DNA from: Nonomuraea muscovyensis
Lineage (GTDB): Bacteria > Actinomycetota > Actinomycetes > Streptosporangiales > Streptosporangiaceae
Direction: 5' to 3'
NCBI RefSeq assembly: GCF_014207745.1
Contig: NZ_JACHJB010000001.1
Coordinates: 3,162,001 to 3,226,000, forward strand
Length of the DNA: 64,000 nt
Shown here: one piece after another, positions 44,081 to 52,178 of the stretch
How the letters are laid out: each line of letters starts with the position of its first letter
Position numbering within the stretch: position 1 is the first letter of the stretch
Program-made: the position numbers and the translations under genes
The notes under the pieces: generated by a model
What the model was told of the DNA's origin: nothing
What the model saw: the letters and a program-made list of their open reading frames with translations, nothing else
The model's database searches: none

Positions 44081-44205
44081 GGCCTGGCGACGGACCGTCA
44101 TCTCTCCCGCCGGCCCGGCAACGGACAGTCACCGCTCACTCCGGCTTGGCGACGGACAGTCACCGCTCCCGTCAGCCTGGCGACCGACCGTCACCGCTCA
44201 CTCCG
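44081..44205. repeat. Four degenerate copies of a 30-35-bp tandem repeat
   Basis: Units of the type GGCGACGGACNGTCACCGCTC follow each other between the 6C RNA and the Ssd gene, separated by CCCGCCGGCC-like joins. The remaining bases to 44432 show no gene apart from the ribosome site of ssd (AGGGAGGACCG). Confidence 0.75.
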
Positions 44206-44432
44206 GGCGGTCGGACATCCGCGGAAGCGCAGTGCGCCCGGCCCTGGCGGGTCGATGTGGTCCAGGTAGGCGCGGGCCAGTGAGCTTGCCGCCTCCCACG
44301 CCCGCCCCATGCGGCCCGCCGTCATCCACAGGCGACGCCGTCAAGCCGCCACAATCCCCAGAACCCCGTTCGCCCCAACACCCCCGCCATCCCGTGCAAG
44401 AAGGTGAGACCTCCCAACCCCAGGGAGGACCG

Positions 44433-45476
44433 ATGCACCGCCCGCTGGTCATCACCGAGGACCGTGACCTGCTCGACGACCTGGTCCGCATAGCCGCCGC
44501 GGCCGGCGCCCAGCTCGACGTCGCCCACGCCCCGGCCCACGCCCGCCCGTTCTGGAACCTCGCGCCCCTCGTGGTGGTCGGCGACGACCTGGCGGACACC
44601 CTGGCCGCCACGGCGCCGCCGCCCCGGGACCGGGTGCTGCTCGTCACCCGCGAGCCCGACGATCCGGAGTCCTGGCGCCGGTGTGTCTCCGTCGGCGCCC
44701 AGGCCGTCGTCACCCTTCCGGCGGCGGAGCGCCGGATGGTGGACGAGTTCGCCGACGCCATGGAGCCCGAGCCGCGGGCGGGGGCGGTGCTGTGCGTGAT
44801 CGGGGGACGAGGAGGCGTCGGCGCCAGCGTCCTGGCCTCGTGCCTGGCCCTGCGCGCCTCCCACGACCGCCTGCGCACCCTCCTGGTCGATGCCGACCCG
44901 CTGAGCGGCGGCATCGACGCCCTGCTCGGCCACGAGGAGACCGGCGGGGCCCGGTGGGGAGACCTCGTGGCCCGCGAAGGGCGGGTCGGCTCGGCCGCCC
45001 TGCAGGCCGCTCTGCCGGCGTTCGGAGACCTCAGCGTGCTGTCGTTCCACCGCGGCGAGGTGCGCCCCATCCCGGCCCAGGCCATGCGCTCGGTCCTCGA
45101 AGCCGGTCACCGCGGCTTCGACCTGGTCGTAGTCGACCTGCCGCGCCACCTCGACCCGGCCGCCGCCGAAGCCCTGGGCCGGGCGAGCAGCACCTTTCTC
45201 GTGACGGCCGCCGACGTCCGCGGCGTGCTGGCCGCCGTTCAGGTGCTCGCCGAGGCGGGCCGCCACACCTCCGACATCCGCGCCGTCATCCGTCCCGGTG
45301 TCCTGGACGAAGACGTCGTCGCCGCGTCACTCGGCATCCCGACGGCCGGCCACCTGCCCGACCAGCCCCGCCTCACCGCCACACTCAACCGCGGCGAGCT
45401 GCCCAGGCTCGGCTCCCGCACCGTCCTCGGCGCCCTCTGCACGACGCTCCTCCGCGACGCCCTGCCTCCCGGCTGA
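44433..45476 (+). CDS. CpaE/Ssd-like ParA-family ATPase
   Basis: 347 residues from ATG 44433 (AGGGAGG upstream). An N-terminal receiver-like domain (about 1-125) precedes a deviant Walker A, GGRGGVGASVLAS, in which the expected Lys is replaced by Ala, then DADPLSGGID and VVVDLPRHLDP. M. tuberculosis Ssd (Rv3660c) shares this arrangement and affects septum site and dormancy regulators. Here it leads the Tad pilus genes, and CpaE proteins place pili at poles. The hydrolytic Lys loss suggests a non-catalytic scaffold. Confidence 0.87.
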   Translation: MHRPLVITEDRDLLDDLVRIAAAAGAQLDVAHAPAHARPFWNLAPLVVVGDDLADTLAATAPPPRDRVLLVTREPDDPESWRRCVSVGAQAVVTLPAAERRMVDEFADAMEPEPRAGAVLCVIGGRGGVGASVLASCLALRASHDRLRTLLVDADPLSGGIDALLGHEETGGARWGDLVAREGRVGSAALQAALPAFGDLSVLSFHRGEVRPIPAQAMRSVLEAGHRGFDLVVVDLPRHLDPAAAEALGRASSTFLVTAADVRGVLAAVQVLAEAGRHTSDIRAVIRPGVLDEDVVAASLGIPTAGHLPDQPRLTATLNRGELPRLGSRTVLGALCTTLLRDALPPG

Positions 45477-45649
45477 CCCCGCCCCGACCACCGGCGACCG
45501 GCACGCCCGCACCCACCGACACCACGGCGACAGCCCCCTGCGACATCCACCCCGCAGCCCCGCCGCACCTGAAGCGGAGCCGCCGACGAGCCACCGGCAG
45601 CCCGCCCCTCCGCGGTCCACCCGACATGTACAGCAGGCAAGGAGATCAT

Positions 45650-46810
45650 GTGAACACCCCCGTGTCCCCCGAGCTGGTCGAAGCCGTTCGCGTCCGGCTG
45701 GCCCGCACCGGTGTGGAGCCCAGCGCCGCCCAGGTCGCCGTGGCCCTGCGCGCGGAGAAGTCCGTCTACGGCGACGCGGAGATCCTCGCCGTCGCCCGCG
45801 CGTTGTGCGCCGACCTGATCGGAGCAGGCCCCCTGGAGCCGCTGCTGGCCGAGCCCGACGTCACCGACGTCCTGGTCAACGGCCCGAGAGAGGTGTGGGT
45901 GGACGACGGCCGAGGGCTGCGCCGCACGTCGACCGCCTTCACCGACGACGGCGCGGTCCGCAGGCTGGCGCAGCGCCTGGCCGCCGCGGCCGGCAGGCGA
46001 CTGGACGACGCCTCGCCGTACGTGGACGCCAGGCTCGCCGGAGGCGTTCGCCTGCACGCCGTCCTCCCGCCCATCGCGTCGGGTGGCACCTGCGTGTCGC
46101 TGCGCCTCCCGCCCAGGCGTACGTTCACGCTGGCCGACCTGGTCGCGGCAGGCACCGTCCCACCGCCGGCGGTCCCCGTCCTGACGTCGATGGTCGCGCG
46201 CAGACTGGCCTTCCTCGTCACCGGCGGCACCGGCACGGGCAAGACGACGCTCCTGTCCGCCCTGCTGTCCCTCGCCGACCCCGGCGAACGCCTCCTCCTC
46301 GTCGAGGACTCCGCCGAACTCCGCCCTCTCCACCCGCACGTCGTCCGGCTCGAGTCCCGCCCCGCCAACCTCGAAGGCGCGGGCGGCGTGGGCCTCCGCG
46401 ACCTCGTGAGGCAGGCGCTGCGGATGCGGCCGGACCGTGTGGTGGTCGGAGAGGTACGGGGCGCGGAGATGGTCGATCTGTTGGCCGCGCTCAACACCGG
46501 CCACGAAGGCGGTTGCGGCACCCTCCACGCCAACACGGCGGCCGACGTCCCGCCCCGGCTGGAGGCGCTGGGCTGCGCGGCCGGCCTGAGCAGAGAGGCC
46601 GTCCACAGCCAACTGGCGGCCGCCCTCGACGTGGTGGTCCACCTGACCCGCGGCCGCCACGACGGGCGCCGCCGGGTCGCCGAGATCTGCCTCCTGTCCC
46701 GCACCCCCTCGGGCCTCGTCCAAGCCGTCCCCGCCCTCACCTTCGACGCCGCGGGCCACCCCCACCACGGCCCCGGCTACGAAGCACTCACAGAACACAC
46801 ACCGTCATGA
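45650..46810 (+). CDS. tadA: TadA/CpaF secretion ATPase
   Basis: 386 residues from GTG 45650 (AAGGAG upstream). Walker A GGTGTGKTTLLSALL, ASP box with LLVEDSAELRP, Walker B VVVGEVRGAEM and His box CGTLHANTAAD identify the hexameric ATPase that powers type IVc/Tad pilus assembly. The 170 bp before it, after ssd, holds no gene. Its final TGA overlaps an ATG (46807) that opens a threonine-rich microORF, so translation continues through the repeat-filled spacer. Confidence 0.93.
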   Translation: MNTPVSPELVEAVRVRLARTGVEPSAAQVAVALRAEKSVYGDAEILAVARALCADLIGAGPLEPLLAEPDVTDVLVNGPREVWVDDGRGLRRTSTAFTDDGAVRRLAQRLAAAAGRRLDDASPYVDARLAGGVRLHAVLPPIASGGTCVSLRLPPRRTFTLADLVAAGTVPPPAVPVLTSMVARRLAFLVTGGTGTGKTTLLSALLSLADPGERLLLVEDSAELRPLHPHVVRLESRPANLEGAGGVGLRDLVRQALRMRPDRVVVGEVRGAEMVDLLAALNTGHEGGCGTLHANTAADVPPRLEALGCAAGLSREAVHSQLAAALDVVVHLTRGRHDGRRRVAEICLLSRTPSGLVQAVPALTFDAAGHPHHGPGYEALTEHTPS

Positions 46811-46911
46811 CCCGAAACACCGTCACAACACCGAACACCGTCACAACACCGGAGTCCGTCACGACACCAGAGCCTGTCGCGACATCGACATCGACATCGA
46901 CATCGACATGA
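46807..46911 (+). CDS. 34-residue threonine-rich microORF coupled to tadA
   Basis: Starts at an ATG that overlaps the tadA stop (ATGA) and ends at a TGA that overlaps the next ATG. It reads repeats of NTVTTP and then STSTST, built on an ACATCG hexamer run (46881-46904) and two 18-bp units. Codons carry an A third base unusually often for this genome, so it may be slippage DNA rather than a selected gene. The precise overlaps are the main argument for translation. Confidence 0.42.
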   Translation: MTRNTVTTPNTVTTPESVTTPEPVATSTSTSTST

Positions 46912-47231
46912 CCAGGGCCATGACCAGGACCAGGACCAGGACCAGGACCACGCTCACGACACCGAACACCGTCACGACCAGGGCCATGCTCCTGGCCGGG
47001 AGCACCGCCACGGACAGGAGCCCCGTCACGACCCGGACCACCGCCACGGACGGCAGCACCATCATGATCCAGAGGGACGTCCCGCCCCCACCATCGCCGG
47101 CCCTCCAGAAGCGAAGGCCCGCCTCCACCCGCAGCCGGCGGCACGAGGCCACCCTGGGGCACCTCGGGGTCGGCCGGGAAACCTTCACGAGCCCGATGCG
47201 CCGTCCCGGCAACACGCGGACCTCGCCATGA
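46908..47231 (+). CDS. 107-residue low-complexity microORF joining tadA to tadB
   Basis: ATG 46908 overlaps the previous stop and its own TGA (47229-47231) overlaps the tadB start at 47228. The first half is T/R-rich from GGACCA hexamers (46926-46949); the rest is basic and disordered. No homology recognised. It may only carry ribosomes across the spacer. Confidence 0.42.
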   Translation: MTRAMTRTRTRTRTTLTTPNTVTTRAMLLAGSTATDRSPVTTRTTATDGSTIMIQRDVPPPPSPALQKRRPASTRSRRHEATLGHLGVGRETFTSPMRRPGNTRTSP

Positions 47232-47938
47232 CACCGGCGATCGCGGCAGCGATATCCACAGCCCTCGCCGTCTGGCTGTGGACAGGCCCCGACGCCGCGA
47301 CGGCACGACTGATCAGACTGACCTCCACCGAGCACCCCCTCAGATGGCGCACCCTTCGACAGCGGATCACCCGCCCCCACCCGGCCCGCAGAGCCGACGC
47401 GTGGAGCCGCGCGACAGTCGAGCTCTGCCAGGCGCTCTCCGCCGAGCTCACAGCGGGCCGTACTCCCGGCGAGGCGCTGACCCGAGCCCTCGCGGCCGTC
47501 GACTTCCCCGACCCCGACGCCCTACGACCGCTGGTCGCCGCGGCGAGAGACGGCGGAGACGTGCCGACGGCCCTCGCAACGATCGCGCCCGCTCACGGCG
47601 GCGAGGGGCTACGCCGCCTGGCGGCCTGCTGGGAGGTCAGTGTGACAGCCGGCGCAGGACTGTCGGCCCTCGTCGAACGCGTCGGCAGCACCCTCCGCGC
47701 CTCCCAGGCCCACCGGCAGGACGTCGCCGCCCAACTGGCCGGCCCTCGCGCCACCGCCCGTATGCTCGCCGTCCTCCCGGCCCTCGGCCTCCTCATGGCC
47801 GGAGCCCTGGGCATGCGTCCCCTCGCCTTCCTCTTCGGCAGCCTCCCCGGCATCGCGTGCCTGGTCACCGGCATGACACTGGATGCCTGTGGCCTGTGGT
47901 GGACCAACCGCATGGCCCTACGCGCCCAGTCCTCCTGA
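47228..47938 (+). CDS. tadB: TadB-like T2SS-F-domain inner-membrane protein
   Basis: 236 residues. An N-terminal membrane segment (about 3-20) is followed by a cytoplasmic helical T2SSF domain (VELCQALSAELTAGRTPGEA, ACWEVSVTAGAGLSALVERV) and two C-terminal membrane segments (about 180-220). It forms the inner-membrane platform with TadC. It begins in an ATGA overlap with the upstream microORF. The protein is shorter than proteobacterial TadB, as is normal for actinobacteria. Confidence 0.84.
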   Translation: MTPAIAAAISTALAVWLWTGPDAATARLIRLTSTEHPLRWRTLRQRITRPHPARRADAWSRATVELCQALSAELTAGRTPGEALTRALAAVDFPDPDALRPLVAAARDGGDVPTALATIAPAHGGEGLRRLAACWEVSVTAGAGLSALVERVGSTLRASQAHRQDVAAQLAGPRATARMLAVLPALGLLMAGALGMRPLAFLFGSLPGIACLVTGMTLDACGLWWTNRMALRAQSS

Positions 47939-47946
47939 CGTTCCAC

Positions 47947-48117
47947 ATGCCCTGTCGCGCGGACCACGCTCTACGCCGCCGCCCGCCCTCACCACCCCAA
48001 CCCACGCGAACAGATGCCGCTCGACCACCCCGGTCCATACCACCCAACCCACACCATCCACTCCCATGCCGGGCCGCCCCCACACCATCCACTTCCATGC
48101 CGGGCCACCGACCATGA
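47947..48117 (+). CDS. 56-residue proline-rich microORF between tadB and tadC
   Basis: Opens 8 bp after tadB and ends CCATGA, overlapping the next ATG. Proline/arginine-rich, with two copies of a CACCATCCACTTCCATGCCGG-like unit (shortened here). No recognised domain. Part of the chained set. Confidence 0.33.
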   Translation: MPCRADHALRRRPPSPPQPTRTDAARPPRSIPPNPHHPLPCRAAPTPSTSMPGHRP

Positions 48118-48251
48118 CCCACCACCACCATGACTCGCCACCCACCATGACCCGCCACCCACCCGACCGGGTCATCCCCCGCCCCAGCCTCGGCCTGCAG
48201 ACGAAGCAGCTACTCGTGCCGGCATTCACGGCTCCCGCCACTCCCAGCTGA
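48114..48251 (+). CDS. 45-residue microORF with a histidine run
   Basis: MTHHHHDSPPTMTRH opens in the ATGA of the preceding frame; the rest is proline-rich, ending LLVPAFTAPATPS. Its TGA is one base from the next ATG (TGACATG). No homologue recognised. Confidence 0.33.
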   Translation: MTHHHHDSPPTMTRHPPDRVIPRPSLGLQTKQLLVPAFTAPATPS

Positions 48252-48252
48252 C

Positions 48253-48399
48253 ATGCGCGGCCGACCAACACCTCCCGCGCCAGCAGCCGTCCATGCCAAC
48301 CGCCGCCCTCCGAAGAAGCCCGTACCAGATGGCTTCGAACCACACCGCCGATCTCACCCCGTCGAGAGAGACGCCCGCTCCAGACCGGAATGCCCATGA
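48253..48399 (+). CDS. 48-residue microORF overlapping the tadC start
   Basis: MRGRPTPPAPAAVHANRRPP begins after TGAC, and its TGA (48397-48399) overlaps ATG 48396 in tadC. Basic and proline-rich. With the two frames before it, it carries translation from tadB to tadC over about 450 bp. Confidence 0.35.
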   Translation: MRGRPTPPAPAAVHANRRPPKKPVPDGFEPHRRSHPVERDARSRPECP

Positions 48400-49226
48400 C
48401 GCTGATCTACGTATGCTCGGCAGCCTGCATCGGCATGGCCGTGTGGATGTGCCTTCCGTCCACAACCCCAGCCGACCGCCTCGCCCGCCTGCTCCCGACC
48501 CCCAGAACGCCCACGATCACAGCCCCACCGTCATCAACCGTCGGCAGCGGCCCCCGCCCGGACCACCGAGAAGCGGTCGAGAACGGGCTCCCCGATTGGC
48601 TGGAAACCAAGGCCACACACCGCGGCCTGGACCGCCGTACGGTCATCTCCGCCGCGGCCGCGGGCCTCATCTGCGGCCTCCTGATCGGAGGCCTCGCGGG
48701 AATCGGGACGGCCCTCCTCGTCGCTCCCGCCACAGCCCTCGTCCTGCGCCGGCACGAGGACCCCGCCGTCAAGCAAACACGGGCACGGATCGCCGACGAC
48801 CTCCCGTTCGCGGCTGACCTGATGGCCGCCTCCCTGCTCGCGGGCCGCCCGGTCAGCGCCGCAACGGAGATCGCCGCGACCGCGATCGGAGGCCCGCTCG
48901 GCCGGCGCCTCGCCTGGGTGAGCGGCCAACTCCGCCTGGGCGCCGACCCGGAACCGACCTGGACCCAGCTCGCCCGAGACCCCGCGACGGGTCACCTCGC
49001 CCGCGCCATGAGCCGAGCCGCTCAAAGCGGCGCCCCGGTCGCCGACGTCCTCACCCGCGTGGCCGACGACGCACGCGAGACGGCCCGGGCCGCATCGGTC
49101 GCCACGGCCAGAAGCGTCGGCGTCAAGGCCGTGGCGCCGCTGGGCTTGTGCTTCCTGCCGGCGTTCGTCCTCCTCGGCATCATCCCGGTCGTGGCCGGCC
49201 TCGCCACCACGATCGTCCTTCCGTAA
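48390..49226 (+). CDS. tadC: TadC-like T2SS-F-domain inner-membrane protein
   Basis: 278 residues from ATG 48390; ATG 48396 is the coupled alternative. A first membrane segment (about 5-25), two central ones (about 88-125) and a last one (about 250-275) frame the T2SSF domain (DLPFAADLMAASLLAGRPVS, MSRAAQSGAPVADVLTRVAD). It partners TadB in the pilus platform. It is the last assembly gene before the pilin-like genes. Confidence 0.85.
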   Translation: MPMTLIYVCSAACIGMAVWMCLPSTTPADRLARLLPTPRTPTITAPPSSTVGSGPRPDHREAVENGLPDWLETKATHRGLDRRTVISAAAAGLICGLLIGGLAGIGTALLVAPATALVLRRHEDPAVKQTRARIADDLPFAADLMAASLLAGRPVSAATEIAATAIGGPLGRRLAWVSGQLRLGADPEPTWTQLARDPATGHLARAMSRAAQSGAPVADVLTRVADDARETARAASVATARSVGVKAVAPLGLCFLPAFVLLGIIPVVAGLATTIVLP

Positions 49227-49884
49227 CCTCCATCCCTACCGCGAGGCCGTACCCGAGCAGCGCCCAACCCCCCAAACCCCGCTGGCCCACGCCCCGAACG
49301 AACCCCCCCCTGGCAGCGGACTTCGCGTCCGACTCCACTCTTCCCCCCGCCCTACCTGCAAACGACCGGCGCTTACCCCATCCGCCGTCCGCCGTCCGGC
49401 TTCCCCTGGTGTCCCGCTGCCCGTCATCCGCCGCGGACTACCCGACCTGCGCCGCCGACTACGACCTGTGCCGACCTGCCCGAGTGCCCGACCTGTGCCG
49501 ATTTGCCCGAGTGTTCGCGGTCCGCTACCGGGTGGCTGGTGTCCGCCGTCCGCTATCCACCGCCCGCCTGTCCGATGCGCGCCACCTAGGCTGCCGCATG
49601 CCGTCGCGCCTATGGCCTGGTCCACTGTGGCGGCCATCTGGGCGTCTTACCGCTCACCAGCACTTGCGCCTCTCCGGTCCCTGGGCGGCAAACGCCAACG
49701 CACTGACTCGCCCCAACTCCTGCCTGCACAACGGCTGTGTGGGACTCCTGTGGCACAAGGCCGTGCCTGACTGGCCCAACCCCTGTCGGCACGCATCCGC
49801 GCCCTTGGCGCGCATGCATCCGCGCCACAACCGGCCCTACCCGTGTCCGGCACCTGCGCCTGTGTGAGCCACGAAAGGCGCCCG

Positions 49885-50032
49885 CGTCCCACGCCCCACG
49901 CCCCACGCCCCACGCCCCACGCCCCACGCCCCACGCTCCGCGCCCCACGCTCCGCGTCTCGCGCCCCACGCTCCGCGTCTCGCGCTCCGCGTCCCACGTC
50001 TCGCGCTCCGCGTCCTGCGTCCTGCGTCCGAT
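49885..50032. repeat. Heptanucleotide array, about 21 units
   Basis: CCCCACG repeats without interruption for seven units, then mixes with CTCCGCG, TCTCGCG and TCCTGCG units in the same 7-bp register. All three frames remain open because seven is not a multiple of three. Confidence 0.92.
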
Positions 50033-50043
50033 CCTGCCCGGCA

Positions 50044-50096
50044 CACCCGGGTGCGTGTGCCAGACACGAATCCCGTCTGGCACACGCACCCGGGTG
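50044..50096. repeat. 22-bp perfect inverted repeat
   Basis: CACCCGGGTGCGTGTGCCAG and two further bases (50044-50065) are exactly complementary to 50075-50096, with a 9-base loop. There is no T-tract and no gene end nearby, so it is unlikely to be a plain terminator. Confidence 0.9.
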
Positions 50097-50380
50097 AGAC
50101 GCGAGTCCGTCCGGGACGCGTGCCTGCGGCAGACCGCGCAGGCGCTGGCGGCCTCACACCAGCCTGCCTGCGCCCCGCTTACGGTTTCAGTTCCCTGGCG
50201 CCGGCTGCTGAGGTTCGCATCGGCTTGTCCACAGGCTGCGCGATCCGTTATCCCCAGGTTTTTCCACAGCTTCGCGTTTTCCACAGAACCCCGCTCGGCC
50301 CCTCGCCCCTACGCCTGCCTCGACGACGCTGGCATTCCCCACGCCGGTGCAGATCCGGCGTTCAGCACCTTGGAGGCACC

Positions 50381-50800
50381 ATGAGCGATACCCCAGCCGC
50401 CCCGCACGGCGCCAACAACTCGCATGACGCCGCGACGGGCGGCACCACTGTCACCAGGGGTGTCACCGGCGCCACTGTCACGGACGCCGTCATCGCAGGG
50501 GCCGCCGTCGCAGGCGCCACAAGCCGTCCGTCCGGCCTCACCGACAGGATGGCGTGCCATTCCGTCCCCACCCCGACTATCCCGGCCATCGCACCAGCCC
50601 GCGCCCGACGCCGGCATTTCGCGGACTGGGCGCGGCTCGCGGTGGCGAACCGGGAGCGCGGCATGTCCACAGCCGAATACGCGGTGGGCACCATAGCGGC
50701 CTGTGCCTTCGCAGCCCTGCTCTTCAAGGTGGTCACCGGCACCGAAGTGCAGGAGATGCTGTCCTCGCTCATCGACCGCGCGCTCAAAACAGCCGGATGA
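50381..50800 (+). CDS. DUF4244 pilin-like protein
   Basis: 139 residues. A long disordered N-terminus (about 1-90) precedes GMSTAEYAVGTIAACAFAAL and a single membrane helix, the type III prepilin-like signature of Flp/DUF4244 pilins in actinobacteria. It should be cleaved near the G-M junction and assembled by the TadA/B/C machine. The long leader is much longer than usual for Flp pilins. Its stop overlaps the TadE-like start (ATGA). Confidence 0.86.
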   Translation: MSDTPAAPHGANNSHDAATGGTTVTRGVTGATVTDAVIAGAAVAGATSRPSGLTDRMACHSVPTPTIPAIAPARARRRHFADWARLAVANRERGMSTAEYAVGTIAACAFAALLFKVVTGTEVQEMLSSLIDRALKTAG

Positions 50801-51180
50801 TCCCGGAGAGCGTGCGCTCCCCGCGAGCTGCCTGGGGCGGCCCGTCGTCGAAGGGCTCGGTGACCGCTGAGACGGCGGCCGTACTACCTGCCCTCATGGT
50901 GGTTCTCGCGGCGGCTCTATGGGTCATCCAGGCTGTCGGAGCACAGCTCGAATGCGTGGACGCCGCACGGGCGGCGGCGCGGGCCGCATCGCGGGGTGAG
51001 CCGCTCGACCGGGTGCGCGACCTCGCGCGTTCGGCGACACGACCAGATGCGCGAGTGAAGGTGAGCCGAGACCAGGAGCGCACAAGGGTGGAGGTCTCGG
51101 TGGAGGTGCAGCCCCCGTGGGGAGCGTCGCGGCCTTCGGTGCGGGTGTCGGCATCCGCCTCGGCGGACACCGAATCCTGA
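50797..51180 (+). CDS. TadE-like pseudopilin
   Basis: 127 residues. GSVTAETAAVLPALMVVLAA is a TadE prepilin motif with its membrane helix (about 24-45); the rest is an exported beta-rich domain with AARAAARAASRGEP. It is coupled to the DUF4244 gene by ATGA. It would act as a minor subunit of the pilus. Confidence 0.85.
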   Translation: MIPESVRSPRAAWGGPSSKGSVTAETAAVLPALMVVLAAALWVIQAVGAQLECVDAARAAARAASRGEPLDRVRDLARSATRPDARVKVSRDQERTRVEVSVEVQPPWGASRPSVRVSASASADTES

Positions 51181-51313
51181 GGCAGGACTCCAAAAGAAGC
51201 ACTCTGAGCAGAATTCCTGGAAGTGGTCCACGCAACAGGTCAGCGATGCGGGGCCACGCCCCGAAACAAGTCCAGCCGCCCAACCACACGTCGTCCTCGC
51301 GGGAGGGAGAGAG

Positions 51314-51682
51314 ATGCGCCGTGATCATGGAGATCGTGGGTCCGCGACGCTGTGGGGCGTCGCTCTCATGGGTCTGCTGATGGCTGTGGCAACGGCGTTG
51401 GCGACCGTAGGGTCCGTACGGGTAGCCCGTCACAAAGTGAACGATGCGGCGGATCTGAGCGCGCTGGCGGCGGCCAGACTGGCGATCGCCGACCCGGAAG
51501 GCGCGTGCGCGCGGGCGGCAGCCCTCGCCGTGGACAACGGTGTGAACCTTGTGAAGTGTGAGATCAACGACGAAGTCGCCGACGTGTGGACGTCACTATC
51601 GATCACCGTGCCACTGGTGGGAGCACGCGAGTTGACCGGCAGAGCACGCGCCGGGCCGGCACAACCCGGCTCGCCGAGATGA
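51314..51682 (+). CDS. TadG/Rv3654c-like exported protein
   Basis: 122 residues. A membrane helix (about 9-32, GSATLWGVALMGLLMAVATA) and KVNDAADLSALAAAR match the Rv3654c/TadG-like group found at the end of actinobacterial tad operons. In M. tuberculosis a homologue is reported to be secreted. Preceded by GGGAGGGAGAG. Confidence 0.82.
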   Translation: MRRDHGDRGSATLWGVALMGLLMAVATALATVGSVRVARHKVNDAADLSALAAARLAIADPEGACARAAALAVDNGVNLVKCEINDEVADVWTSLSITVPLVGARELTGRARAGPAQPGSPR

Positions 51683-51833
51683 TGAGCGGCAGTGGCCGGG
51701 CCGCTGGCCGGGCGGTGCAGGCTCATCGTGCTCGCTGGCTCCAAGGATCGGCAGTGCCCGAGAGCGTCAGCCGCCGCACGGTGCTTCGAAGGCCCGACGG
51801 CCGGTGCACACACGTCATGGAAGGCCGACGATG

Positions 51834-52178
51834 GTAGCCCGGTCAGTAGCCGAGGCGGACGGTAGTGAGTCGGCATCATGGGTGGCGGTAGTGACTCCCG
51901 GTCAGGGGCAAGGCGGGCGGGAGTAGCTCCCGGTCAGGATCAGGCGTGCGGGAGTAGCTCCCGGTCAGGATCAGGCGGGCGGGAGTGGCTCGCGATACAG
52001 GAACCAGGGTCGACGGCGACTCCTCGTCAGAGCCTGAGCGGTCGACGGTAGCCCTGGTCAGAAACCAGGAAGACGGCAACTCCTGGTCCGAGCCCGGGCG
52101 GACGGCAAGAAATCTGGTCATGAAGCATGAGGACAGCAGCCCCTGGTCAGGCATACGGCAGACGACCGTGGCCTCTGG
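51834..52178. repeat. 31-35-bp degenerate tandem array
   Basis: Copies at 51919, 51950 and 51981 (unit GGGAGTAGCTCCCGGTCAGG plus 11 bases) are 31 bp apart and nearly identical; about seven further degenerate units fill the gap between the TadG-like stop and the helicase stop. Each good unit can form GGGAG-TAG-CTCCC. Confidence 0.85.

Larger units (their letters stand above)
49227..50380. other. 1.15-kb gap before the pilin genes
   Basis: No gene seen. It holds a two-copy repeat of about 25 bp (CGACCTGTGCCGACCTGCCC and variant, 49467-49516), a long 7-bp tandem array, a 22-bp perfect hairpin and, at the end, the DUF4244 ribosome site TGGAGGCACC. It likely holds the promoter of the pilin genes. 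Confidence 0.8.

Noticed and set aside
43910..44269. TTG-started protein over the 6C RNA
   Set aside because: Good GGAGGT site but the frame runs through both RNA hairpins and the repeats with codon use unlike the genome's genes.
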